DNA from: Planctomycetota bacterium
Lineage (GTDB): Bacteria > Planctomycetota > Brocadiia > SM23-32
Assembly (NCBI GenBank): GCA_018334735.1
Contig: JAGXLK010000211.1
Location: 1-5,530 of the forward strand
Length of the DNA stretch: 5,530 nt
Direction of reading: 5' to 3'
A program made the position numbers and the translations under genes. Below, piece by piece: positions 1-5,472 of this stretch. How positions within the stretch are numbered: position 1 is the first letter of the stretch; the number at the start of each line of letters is the position of its first letter. A model generated the notes under the pieces. It saw nothing but the letters and a program-made list of their open reading frames with translations, had not been told where the DNA came from and did not search any database.

Positions 1-785
1 GAGCCGTTCTGGCCGTATGTTTCGCGGGATGCACCACCACGCTGTCTCGTGATGACACGGCGGAAAAGAGTCCTGGTGAGATGGGAAACGTCCCCCTCAG
101 TGCTACGACGGAAGTCTCAGAACCCGGTCCCATTCACGAAGCGGAACTGGGTCTGTCTGTTCAGCACCGTCTTATCAAAGCGACGGTTTTTCCCGGCCCG
201 AAGGATTCCCATTGCGTACTGATTCTTGGTGGGATTCACGGGAGTGAACCCTCGAGCACCGAGCTGGTGGAACGGCTCAGCGAGCACTTGAAAGAGCAGC
301 GCGAAGATTGCGCCGGGAAAACAGTTGTGCTTATAACTCATGCCAACCCCGATGGACTGGCGGCGGGGACACGGCATAATGCCCGCGGCATTGATCTGAA
401 CCGCAATTTTCTGACGCCCAACTTCAAAGCTTCTAAACGCCACGGCAAGGAGCCCCTGAGTGAGCCGGAAACTCTTGCGCTTGTGGGCGCGATCGGTCAG
501 TATGGACCTTCCACCGTCGTATCCGTCCATGCACCTTTGAATTGCATAGACCCGGATGGAGGGGAGGCTTCGACGCATCTGGCCCATGAGATGGTGGCGG
601 TGAGCCCTTTGCCTTTCAAGGATCTGCCGGCCCATCCCGGCTCGATGGGAAGTTACGTCGGTCCGAAGCTGGGATTAAAAATGATCACCTACGAGTTGGA
701 TAAGAAGAAGGCGCCGGCTTCCAACCCCAACGAGTATCTGGACAAACATCTGCCGGCCCTGCTGTTGGCGATTAAGAAAAGATAG
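1..785 (+). CDS. M14-family zinc peptidase, MpaA-like lipoprotein (5' partial)
   Basis: The frame is open from base 3 to the TAG at 783-785, giving 260 visible residues; the start codon lies left of the window. An internal ATG at 81 is not the likely start, because the 26 codons before it read as the end of a lipoprotein signal peptide with lipobox FAGC (Cys at visible residue 10). The rest is an M14 metallocarboxypeptidase fold. Zinc ligands are predicted at His79 and Glu82 in GGIHGSEP and at His176 in VVSVHAPL. NPDG is followed by NARGIDLNRNF, with the substrate-carboxylate pair Asn133-Arg134, then SEPET. The general base is predicted at Glu231 in ITYELD. The SVHAPLNCID and PGSMGSY blocks resemble murein peptide amidase MpaA, which cuts the gamma-D-Glu-diaminopimelate bond of wall peptides. 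That substrate is inferred; another M14 amidase or carboxypeptidase role is possible. E. coli MpaA has no such lipid anchor, so this protein probably acts in the periplasm or at a membrane. All catalytic positions are present. Confidence 0.85.
   Translation, partial: AVLAVCFAGCTTTLSRDDTAEKSPGEMGNVPLSATTEVSEPGPIHEAELGLSVQHRLIKATVFPGPKDSHCVLILGGIHGSEPSSTELVERLSEHLKEQREDCAGKTVVLITHANPDGLAAGTRHNARGIDLNRNFLTPNFKASKRHGKEPLSEPETLALVGAIGQYGPSTVVSVHAPLNCIDPDGGEASTHLAHEMVAVSPLPFKDLPAHPGSMGSYVGPKLGLKMITYELDKKKAPASNPNEYLDKHLPALLLAIKKR
3..32 (+). other. Lipoprotein signal peptide end and lipobox (partial)
   Basis: The first ten complete codons read AVLAVCFAGC: a small and hydrophobic run ending in F-A-G-C, which fits the lipobox pattern with the invariant cysteine at bases 30-32. 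The following TTTLSRDD is a polar, flexible stretch typical after the lipidated cysteine. The residue after Cys is Thr rather than Asp; by the enterobacterial Lol rule this favours the outer membrane, but the rule may not hold in this lineage. The charged n-region and the start lie outside the window, so the call rests on the lipobox and the hydrophobic run only. Confidence 0.72.
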
Positions 786-790
786 CCTGC

Positions 791-809
791 CCCGGGGGGC
801 GCGCCCGGG
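791..809 (+). terminator. GC-rich hairpin after the peptidase gene, possible weak terminator
   Basis: CCCGGG at 791-796 can pair with CCCGGG at 804-809 around a seven-base loop. The inner part is also self-complementary (GGGCGCGCCC), so alternative folds exist. It starts six bases after the peptidase stop codon. Only TTC follows, with no T-run, so it does not meet the criterion for an intrinsic terminator. It could slow polymerase or protect a 3' end. Position supports the call and the missing T-run weakens it. Confidence 0.3.
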
Positions 810-838
810 TTCAATGGCGCATGTTCTCAATGTATAAT
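810..838 (+). promoter_or_regulatory. Candidate sigma-70-type promoter for lgt
   Basis: A perfect TATAAT lies at 833-838. A weak -35 (TTCAAT at 810-815, three of six consensus matches) stands 17 bases upstream. Transcription would start near 845, leaving only about 11 bases before the GTG at 856 and barely including the GGTGA ribosome-binding element. The -10 is convincing, while the -35 and very short leader are not. lgt may instead be co-transcribed with the peptidase gene 70 bases upstream. Confidence 0.42.
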
Positions 839-843
839 CGAAC

Positions 844-848
844 GGTGA
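844..848 (+). promoter_or_regulatory. Ribosome binding site deciding the lgt start
   Basis: GGTGA matches the 3' part of the consensus AAGGAGGTGA and sits seven bases before the GTG at 856. The lgt frame has a stop (TAA, 835-837) just upstream, so no earlier start is possible. The next conventional in-frame start, GTG at 934, falls inside the conserved DPYIVRI segment and would cut it off. An AGGAA at 876-880 precedes no ATG, GTG or TTG in frame at a suitable distance. Confidence 0.45.
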
Positions 849-855
849 AATCTTC

Positions 856-1728
856 GTGCAAAACCCCGGGCTTTCAGGAAATTGCATAGCTCTGATTCTC
901 GATTGGTGGGTTCATGATCTGGATCCATACATCGTGCGGATTCTTGGACGATTTGGCGTTCGGTGGTACGGTGTGGCTTACCTGCTGGGATTGATACTGG
1001 GTGTCTGGCTGCTGGATCGATGGCGCCGCGCCGACCGCCTGCCTCTGAAGAAGAACGAGCTGACCGATTTTGCTATAAGTCTTTTCCTGGGGATCATGAT
1101 CGGCGGGCGGCTGGGTTTCTGTTTCTTCTACGCTCCCCATATGACTTTTACCAATCCGCTTTTTGTGTTTAAAGTCTGGCATGGTGGGATGTCCAGCCAT
1201 GGGGGGATGGTTGGTTTGGCTGTGGCGTGCGTATGGTTTGCCCGGTCCAGAGGGTTGAACGCGCTGGTACTGGCGGATGCCGTGGGGGCCGTCGCAGCGA
1301 TCGGAGTGATTGCCGGTCGTATCGCGAATTTTATTAATGGGGAACTGTGGGGACGTCCGACCAAAGTTCCGTGGGCGGTCATCTTTCCCCGGGCGCCGCT
1401 GGTGGACGGAAAGATGGTTCCGCGCCATCCCAGCCAGCTCTACGCGGCCGCGCTTGAAGGTGTGCTGGTGTTGACCGTGGCACTGAGCGTGCATCGTCGC
1501 CACCGACGGCCCGGTCTGACGCTCGGTGTGGTGTTATGTGTGTACTCTCTGGCCCGTTTTGTCGATGAATTCTGGCGCGCACCCGCGGATGGGACCCTTT
1601 ATTTTGGCTGGATGAGCAAGGGCCAACTCCTCACGATTCCGGTCGTTTTGGTGGGTGCGTGGCTGCTTTTCCGCAGCCTTTCTCGTCCACCGGATCCCGA
1701 AGCTTATAGCCTGAAGGAAGAATCTTGA
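856..1728 (+). CDS. lgt: Prolipoprotein diacylglyceryl transferase Lgt
   Basis: This inner-membrane enzyme moves diacylglycerol from phosphatidylglycerol to the lipobox cysteine of prolipoproteins, the first step of lipoprotein maturation before LspA. The 290-residue product is close to the usual family length and appears complete. Motifs in order are VRWYGVAYLLG (residues 35-45, Tyr38), GGRLGFCFFY (83-92), GGMSSHGGMVG (110-120, His115 corresponding to E. coli His103), the signature GRIANFINGELWGRP (154-168, Arg155, Asn158, Glu163), HPSQLYAAALEG (191-202), ARFVDEFWR (233-241, Arg234, Glu238) and SKGQLLTIP (254-262). About seven hydrophobic segments fit a polytopic membrane protein. The start is GTG, since a TAA precedes it in frame and no ATG or TTG lies before the conserved part. 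The N-terminal 14 or so residues are poorly typical, so a rare non-standard start nearer LDWWVHDLDPYI cannot be excluded. It follows a predicted lipoprotein gene by 70 bases and converges on metH with a 19-base gap. Confidence 0.96.
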   Translation: MQNPGLSGNCIALILDWWVHDLDPYIVRILGRFGVRWYGVAYLLGLILGVWLLDRWRRADRLPLKKNELTDFAISLFLGIMIGGRLGFCFFYAPHMTFTNPLFVFKVWHGGMSSHGGMVGLAVACVWFARSRGLNALVLADAVGAVAAIGVIAGRIANFINGELWGRPTKVPWAVIFPRAPLVDGKMVPRHPSQLYAAALEGVLVLTVALSVHRRHRRPGLTLGVVLCVYSLARFVDEFWRAPADGTLYFGWMSKGQLLTIPVVLVGAWLLFRSLSRPPDPEAYSLKEES

Positions 1729-1747
1729 GAGTTTCTCGCGCCTGTGA

Positions 1748-4700
1748 TTACACTTTGAAATATTTTGCATCCGGGTGATGGGCAATGATGGCACTCGTGG
1801 ATTGTTCCGGCTCAATTTGATAGTTTTCGTTCAGCGTGCAGCCAATACGTTCGGGCTGAATGAGCCCGAAAAGTTTTGCTTCATCAGAGAGGTCAGGGCA
1901 GGCCGGATAACCGAAACTGTAGCGGGCGCCGCGGTACTTTCCCCTGAGCATTTTCTGCGGATCGTCGGCGTCCGTATCGGCGATATTCAGTTCCTCTCGA
2001 ATCCGTTTGTGCCAGTATTCGGCAAGGCCTTCGGCCGATTCCACGCCCAGGCCATGGAGGTAAAGATATTCCTGGTAGTCATCTCTGGCAAATAGTTCGT
2101 GGGCGGTATCGGCAACGTGCTGGCCGATCGTTACGCAGGTCATCGCGATAACGTCTTTTTCGCCCGAGTCAACGGGTCGGAAGAAATCACTGATACACAG
2201 ATGCTGCTGTTCGGTCTGTCGCGGGAATCGAAAACGTTCCAGCACATCATCGTCTTTTTGTGGGTCGTAAATAAGCAGATCATTGCCGTCGCTGTTGCAT
2301 CGATAGTATCCGTAGACAAGTGCCGGTTGGAGTATGTTTTCTTTATGGCAACGTTCGATAAGGGAGTTGAACAGGGGGGTGGCAGTTTCCCGGATGAGCT
2401 TTTCATATTCATCACCATCCAGGCCTTTCTTTTTGAATTGCCACTGTCGGCTGTAGAGTGCCATGCGGTTGATGTAAGGCACGAAATCCTCCAGCGGCAC
2501 ATTTTGAACAACTCGTGAGCCGAGGAAGGGCGGTTCGGGGATTAAACCTGGCTCGGAAGGCTCAGAAATCGGTTCGGTGCGGAGCTCAGGGGCTGTTTTA
2601 TCAGAGGTCTCTTTTCCCTCTGTTCCCGTGGATGTGTTAGCTCTTTGTTTATTTTCAAGGCGCGAGGCGATTTCCTGCTCGAGTATGTCCGTTTTGCCGC
2701 CCACGATGTGGTCCATCAAGCGGAGTCCTTCGAAAGCATCTTTTGCGTAATAGATTTTCCCTCCGCCTGCCGCATAAATCTCGCGCAGGTAACTTTCGCA
2801 GTAATCCCGGCTCAGGGCGGCTCCACCCACAAGGACGGGTGCTGTGATCCTTTGCTGAATGAGGTATTTCAGGTTGTCTTCCATGACATTGACGCTTTTG
2901 ACGAGCAATCCGCTCATACCGATGGCGTTGGCATCGTGTTGTTCGCATGCCTGAAAAATGTCAGCGATCGGCTGTTTGATGCCGAGATTAACCGTTTTAT
3001 AGCCGTTGTTCGTCAGTATGATGTCAACGAGATTTTTACCGATATCATGGACGTCGCCTTTGACCGTTGCGAGGACGATGGTGCCCTTTGTTGAGTCCTC
3101 TTTTTTTTCCATATAGGGATTGAGATAGGTGAAAGCCATTTTCATGACTTCTGCCGATTGGAGCACGAAGGGCAGCTGCATCTGGCCGGAGCCGAACAGG
3201 TCGCCGACGATTTTCATCCCCGCCAGGAGGTGATTGTTTATGATGTCGAGGGGGGCATATTTCTCCATGGCCTCATTGAGCGTGGCATGAAGGTTTTTCT
3301 TCTCGCCGTCGATGATGTGTTTTTGCAATCGCTCTTCCAACGGCAGCTGGCTGATATCCTGTTTTACGGGTATCTCCCCGTCTTCATCCGGGAATTTATC
3401 GATGAATATCTGCAGCGGATCAGTTGTTTCTGATCCGTCGACCAGTTCAACAGGCTCCTCGGGCTGACGGGCGTAAATGACATCCAGGGCCGCGTTCCAC
3501 AGTTCATCGTCGACTTTGCTGCGGGGAATGATTTTTGAGACGTGGACGATGGCTGACGTCATGCCGTTTTTTTCAAGTTCGCGCAGAAAAGCGGAGTTAA
3601 GGACCTGGCGAGCGGCCGGTTTCAATCCAAAACTCACGTTGCTTAACCCACAAGTGATCTGGCAATCCGGGAACTCCTCTGCAATACGCCGGGTGCCTTC
3701 AATTGTCTCAAGGGCCGAAAGTTTGTCTTTTTCCATCCCGGTGGATACTGGCAGGACGAGGGGATCGAATATGAGGTCCTCTTTGGCCAGACCGTATTTT
3801 TCGGTGGCAAGTTTGAACATCCGCCGGGCAATTTCGATTTTGCGTTCTTCGGTGCGGGCCATTGCTTCTTCGGGATCTTCATCGATGGTTCCCAGGACAA
3901 GGCCGGCGTTGTACCGATGCGCGAGCCGACACATCTTGCCGAAATCCGATTCGCCATTTTCCAGATTGGCCGAGTTGATCAGGCATTTCCCGGCTGCACA
4001 TCGAAGCCCGGCCTCAATGGTCTCCGGTTTGGTGGAATCAAGCATCAGCGGTGCGTCGATCTGACGCGACATCATGCGGACGATCATTTCCATATCAGCA
4101 GCGTTGTCGCGTCCGGCGTAATCGACATTGATATCGAGCACGTGAGATCCCTGCGCAATCTGTTCCCGGGCGAGCGAGATGATTTCGTCCCAATTCCCGT
4201 CTTCGAGGAGTCGTTTGAAATGTCGGGATCCCGAGGCGTTGCAACGTTCGCCGATGTTCAGCAGGGAAGATTCCTGCCGGTAGGCGACGGTGGAGAAGAG
4301 AGACGTGCAGCCGATCGGTATCCCTTTCTTTTCGTGCTGATGTACATCCTGGCCTTCGACGGCATTCACCAGCGCACGTAGATGCTCCGGTTTTGTGCCG
4401 CAGCATCCGCCCACGACATCGAGACCGAAATCAGCGACAAACTGTGTCATTTTTTCCGCAAAATCTTCGGGTTGTAATGGATAGACCGTTTCCCCTTCGA
4501 CGAGGGAAGGCAGGCCAGCATTTGGCAGGACGCTGATATGCCGCGGCCAGTGGTCGGCCAGCCACTTCACATGTTCGGTCATACCGTCGGGGCCAGTCGC
4601 GCAATTTATTCCCATCGAGATGATCGGGAAATTCTGCAGAGCCACGGCGGCTGTGCCGATATCCGTGCCTGTCAGCATGGTTCCAGTTTCCTCGATGGTG

Positions 4701-5299
4701 ACCTGGACCATGATCGGAATGCCGTCGTCACCGGGTTCGAGCGCTGGTTGCGTTCCCTGTTCCTCCATCGCATCGAAGACGGCATTGAGGGCGCATTTGA
4801 CGCACAGGATATCCTGCTGGGTTTCGAGCAGGATTGCGTCTGGGTGGCCGTCGATCAACCCTCGTGCTTGTTCCAGGTAACTGTCATAGAGATCATCCCA
4901 GTTTATTTGGCCGAGACTGATGAGTTTGGTGCCCGGTCCCATTGCGCCGACGACGAAGCGGGATTTTTGGGAGGTGCTGTATGCATCGGCGGTCTCCCGG
5001 GCGATCTGAACTGCTTTCCGGTTCAATTCGCGGCATCGATTTTCGAGACCGAATTCTGCGAGGACGTGTTTCATTCCGCCGAACGTATTGGTTTCGCTGG
5101 CGTCGGATCCCGCTTCGAAGAAAGACGCGTGGATTTGCTGGACCATGTCAGGTCGGCTCAGCACAAGGACTTCAGTGCAGTTCTCCTTGTTCCAGAAATC
5201 GTCTTCGAGGTCCAGGTCCAATGACTGGATGTTGGTGCCCATGGCGCCGTCGAAGATGATCACGCGTTGGCCGATTCGATTGATGAATTTTTCACTCAC
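1748..5299 (-). CDS. metH: Cobalamin-dependent methionine synthase MetH
   Basis: This cytoplasmic enzyme transfers the methyl group of 5-methyltetrahydrofolate through methylcobalamin to homocysteine, giving methionine and tetrahydrofolate. The 1183-residue product (E. coli 1227) has all modules in the normal order. The homocysteine domain (about 1-315) starts IFDGAMGTN and has predicted zinc ligands Cys233 (GINCATGP) and Cys299-Cys300 (GGCCGTKPEH). The pterin-binding domain (about 345-615) has NIGERCNASGS, DINVDYAGRD and GLSNVSFG. The four-helix cap is at about 650-735. The cobalamin domain (about 738-875) has GDVHDIGKN; His751 is the predicted lower cobalt ligand, with Asp749 and Ser802 (SGLLVKS) completing the triad. 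An acidic, proline-rich linker (about 883-925) leads to the AdoMet-binding reactivation domain (about 926-1183), with RYSFGYPACPD (Arg1126, Gly1130, Tyr1131). The GTG start has a stop 13 codons upstream and a good AAAAGGG site six bases away. The NASGS/VDYAGRD type resembles cyanobacterial-style MetH. Asn944 stands where AdoMet-binding Asp946 occurs in E. coli. Confidence 0.97.
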   Translation of the reverse strand: MSEKFINRIGQRVIIFDGAMGTNIQSLDLDLEDDFWNKENCTEVLVLSRPDMVQQIHASFFEAGSDASETNTFGGMKHVLAEFGLENRCRELNRKAVQIARETADAYSTSQKSRFVVGAMGPGTKLISLGQINWDDLYDSYLEQARGLIDGHPDAILLETQQDILCVKCALNAVFDAMEEQGTQPALEPGDDGIPIMVQVTIEETGTMLTGTDIGTAAVALQNFPIISMGINCATGPDGMTEHVKWLADHWPRHISVLPNAGLPSLVEGETVYPLQPEDFAEKMTQFVADFGLDVVGGCCGTKPEHLRALVNAVEGQDVHQHEKKGIPIGCTSLFSTVAYRQESSLLNIGERCNASGSRHFKRLLEDGNWDEIISLAREQIAQGSHVLDINVDYAGRDNAADMEMIVRMMSRQIDAPLMLDSTKPETIEAGLRCAAGKCLINSANLENGESDFGKMCRLAHRYNAGLVLGTIDEDPEEAMARTEERKIEIARRMFKLATEKYGLAKEDLIFDPLVLPVSTGMEKDKLSALETIEGTRRIAEEFPDCQITCGLSNVSFGLKPAARQVLNSAFLRELEKNGMTSAIVHVSKIIPRSKVDDELWNAALDVIYARQPEEPVELVDGSETTDPLQIFIDKFPDEDGEIPVKQDISQLPLEERLQKHIIDGEKKNLHATLNEAMEKYAPLDIINNHLLAGMKIVGDLFGSGQMQLPFVLQSAEVMKMAFTYLNPYMEKKEDSTKGTIVLATVKGDVHDIGKNLVDIILTNNGYKTVNLGIKQPIADIFQACEQHDANAIGMSGLLVKSVNVMEDNLKYLIQQRITAPVLVGGAALSRDYCESYLREIYAAGGGKIYYAKDAFEGLRLMDHIVGGKTDILEQEIASRLENKQRANTSTGTEGKETSDKTAPELRTEPISEPSEPGLIPEPPFLGSRVVQNVPLEDFVPYINRMALYSRQWQFKKKGLDGDEYEKLIRETATPLFNSLIERCHKENILQPALVYGYYRCNSDGNDLLIYDPQKDDDVLERFRFPRQTEQQHLCISDFFRPVDSGEKDVIAMTCVTIGQHVADTAHELFARDDYQEYLYLHGLGVESAEGLAEYWHKRIREELNIADTDADDPQKMLRGKYRGARYSFGYPACPDLSDEAKLFGLIQPERIGCTLNENYQIEPEQSTSAIIAHHPDAKYFKV

Positions 5300-5305
5300 T
5301 TTGAG

Positions 5306-5312
5306 CCCTTTT
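5306..5312 (-). promoter_or_regulatory. metH ribosome binding site
   Basis: Read on the minus strand, AAAAGGG is followed by a six-base spacer (CTCAAA) and then GTG. This is a reasonable Shine-Dalgarno element at normal spacing and supports GTG at 5299-5297 as the start. The protein then begins MSEKFINRIGQRVIIFDGAMG, in register with other MetH N-termini. The in-frame sequence upstream has no ATG, GTG or TTG before a TGA at 5338-5336. Confidence 0.7.
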
Positions 5313-5357
5313 GTCTTTTCTGGATCGGTTGCGGATCAGGCAGAGCCGAACACCTGG

Positions 5358-5383
5358 TTCGTACGGTGGTAGGTGGTTACGAA
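5358..5383 (-). repeat. Hairpin in the metH leader (TTCGTA / TACGAA)
   Basis: On the minus strand, TTCGTA (5383-5378) and TACGAA (5363-5358) are perfect complements around a 14-base loop. The loop holds an imperfect direct repeat, seen on the plus strand as GGTGGT-A-GGTGGT (5365-5377). CACCT in the loop (5375-5371) is complementary to AGGTG just 3' of the hairpin (5355-5351), so a second pairing could compete with it or form a pseudoknot-like fold. The element begins about 60 bases upstream of the metH start codon. The function is unknown and the stem is short. Confidence 0.4.
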
Positions 5384-5402
5384 GAACAGAAAGAAGCTGC
5401 GC

Positions 5403-5433
5403 CCTTTTACTCGACTGGCCGTAAGGTAAAAAG
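5403..5433 (-). repeat. Inverted repeat at the predicted start of the metH transcript
   Basis: On the minus strand, CTTTTTAC (5433-5426) can pair with GTAAAAGG (5410-5403), eight pairs including one G-U, around a 15-base loop. Two or three more pairs may form beyond a bulged G. The 5' arm overlaps the predicted transcription start near 5427-5429, so whether the whole stem exists in RNA depends on the true start site. It is not followed by a T-run and does not look like a terminator. Confidence 0.33.
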
Positions 5434-5435
5434 CG

Positions 5436-5464
5436 GTTATACTATCAGCACTGACATAATTCAG
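5436..5464 (-). promoter_or_regulatory. Candidate metH promoter
   Basis: On the minus strand, TATAAC (5441-5436) is a five-of-six match to the -10 consensus. A poor -35 (CTGAAT, 5464-5459, three of six) is 17 bases upstream. Transcription would begin near 5427-5429, giving a leader of about 130 bases. The weak -35 overlaps the dyad at 5444-5472, which is consistent with activator dependence or repressor control. It is the best -10-like element I see between the window edge and metH. Confidence 0.38.
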
Positions 5465-5472
5465 TGACTGAT
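5444..5472. promoter_or_regulatory. Operator-like inverted repeat upstream of metH
   Basis: The core is a perfect dyad, CACTGA at 5449-5454 and TCAGTG at 5461-5466, separated by CATAAT. The arms extend outward to ATCAG (5444-5448) and CTGAT (5468-5472) if one extra A (5467) is allowed, giving 11-base arms. It covers the -35 and most of the spacer of the candidate metH promoter, a usual place for a dimeric regulator. It is neither a MetJ met-box array (AGACGTCT repeats) nor a clean MetR site (TGAA-N5-TTCA). The regulator is unknown. Confidence 0.45.

Noticed and set aside
81..83. ATG at 81 as the start of the M14 peptidase
   Set aside because: The frame continues upstream to the window edge with a hydrophobic run and lipobox, so the real start is outside. 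The GGTGAG at 75-80 ends right at the ATG, leaving no usable spacer.
117..635. A 172-codon open frame on the minus strand opposite the M14 peptidase
   Set aside because: The plus-strand frame contains the whole conserved M14 motif series. The antisense product has no motif and no initiation signals.
874..1503. A 209-codon open frame on the minus strand opposite lgt
   Set aside because: Its translation is rich in His, Gln, Pro and Arg without domain features, and the opposite strand encodes every Lgt signature. It is treated as an antisense shadow.
3600..3780. Possible disruption of metH in the pterin-binding domain because of its unusual NASGS and NVDYAGRD motifs
   Set aside because: The frame is continuous, and these motifs belong to a normal non-E. 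coli MetH subtype. No frameshift or missing module was seen.
4538..5224. A 228-codon open frame on the plus strand opposite the 5' part of metH
   Set aside because: It lies fully inside the antisense of an unambiguous MetH coding sequence. The product has no recognisable motif and it has no supporting promoter or ribosome binding site. It is a shadow of the metH codon pattern.
5267..5467. A small plus-strand open frame spanning the metH start and upstream region
   Set aside because: Its first part overlaps metH codons in antisense and the rest runs through the dyads. There is no good ribosome binding site and no recognisable product.
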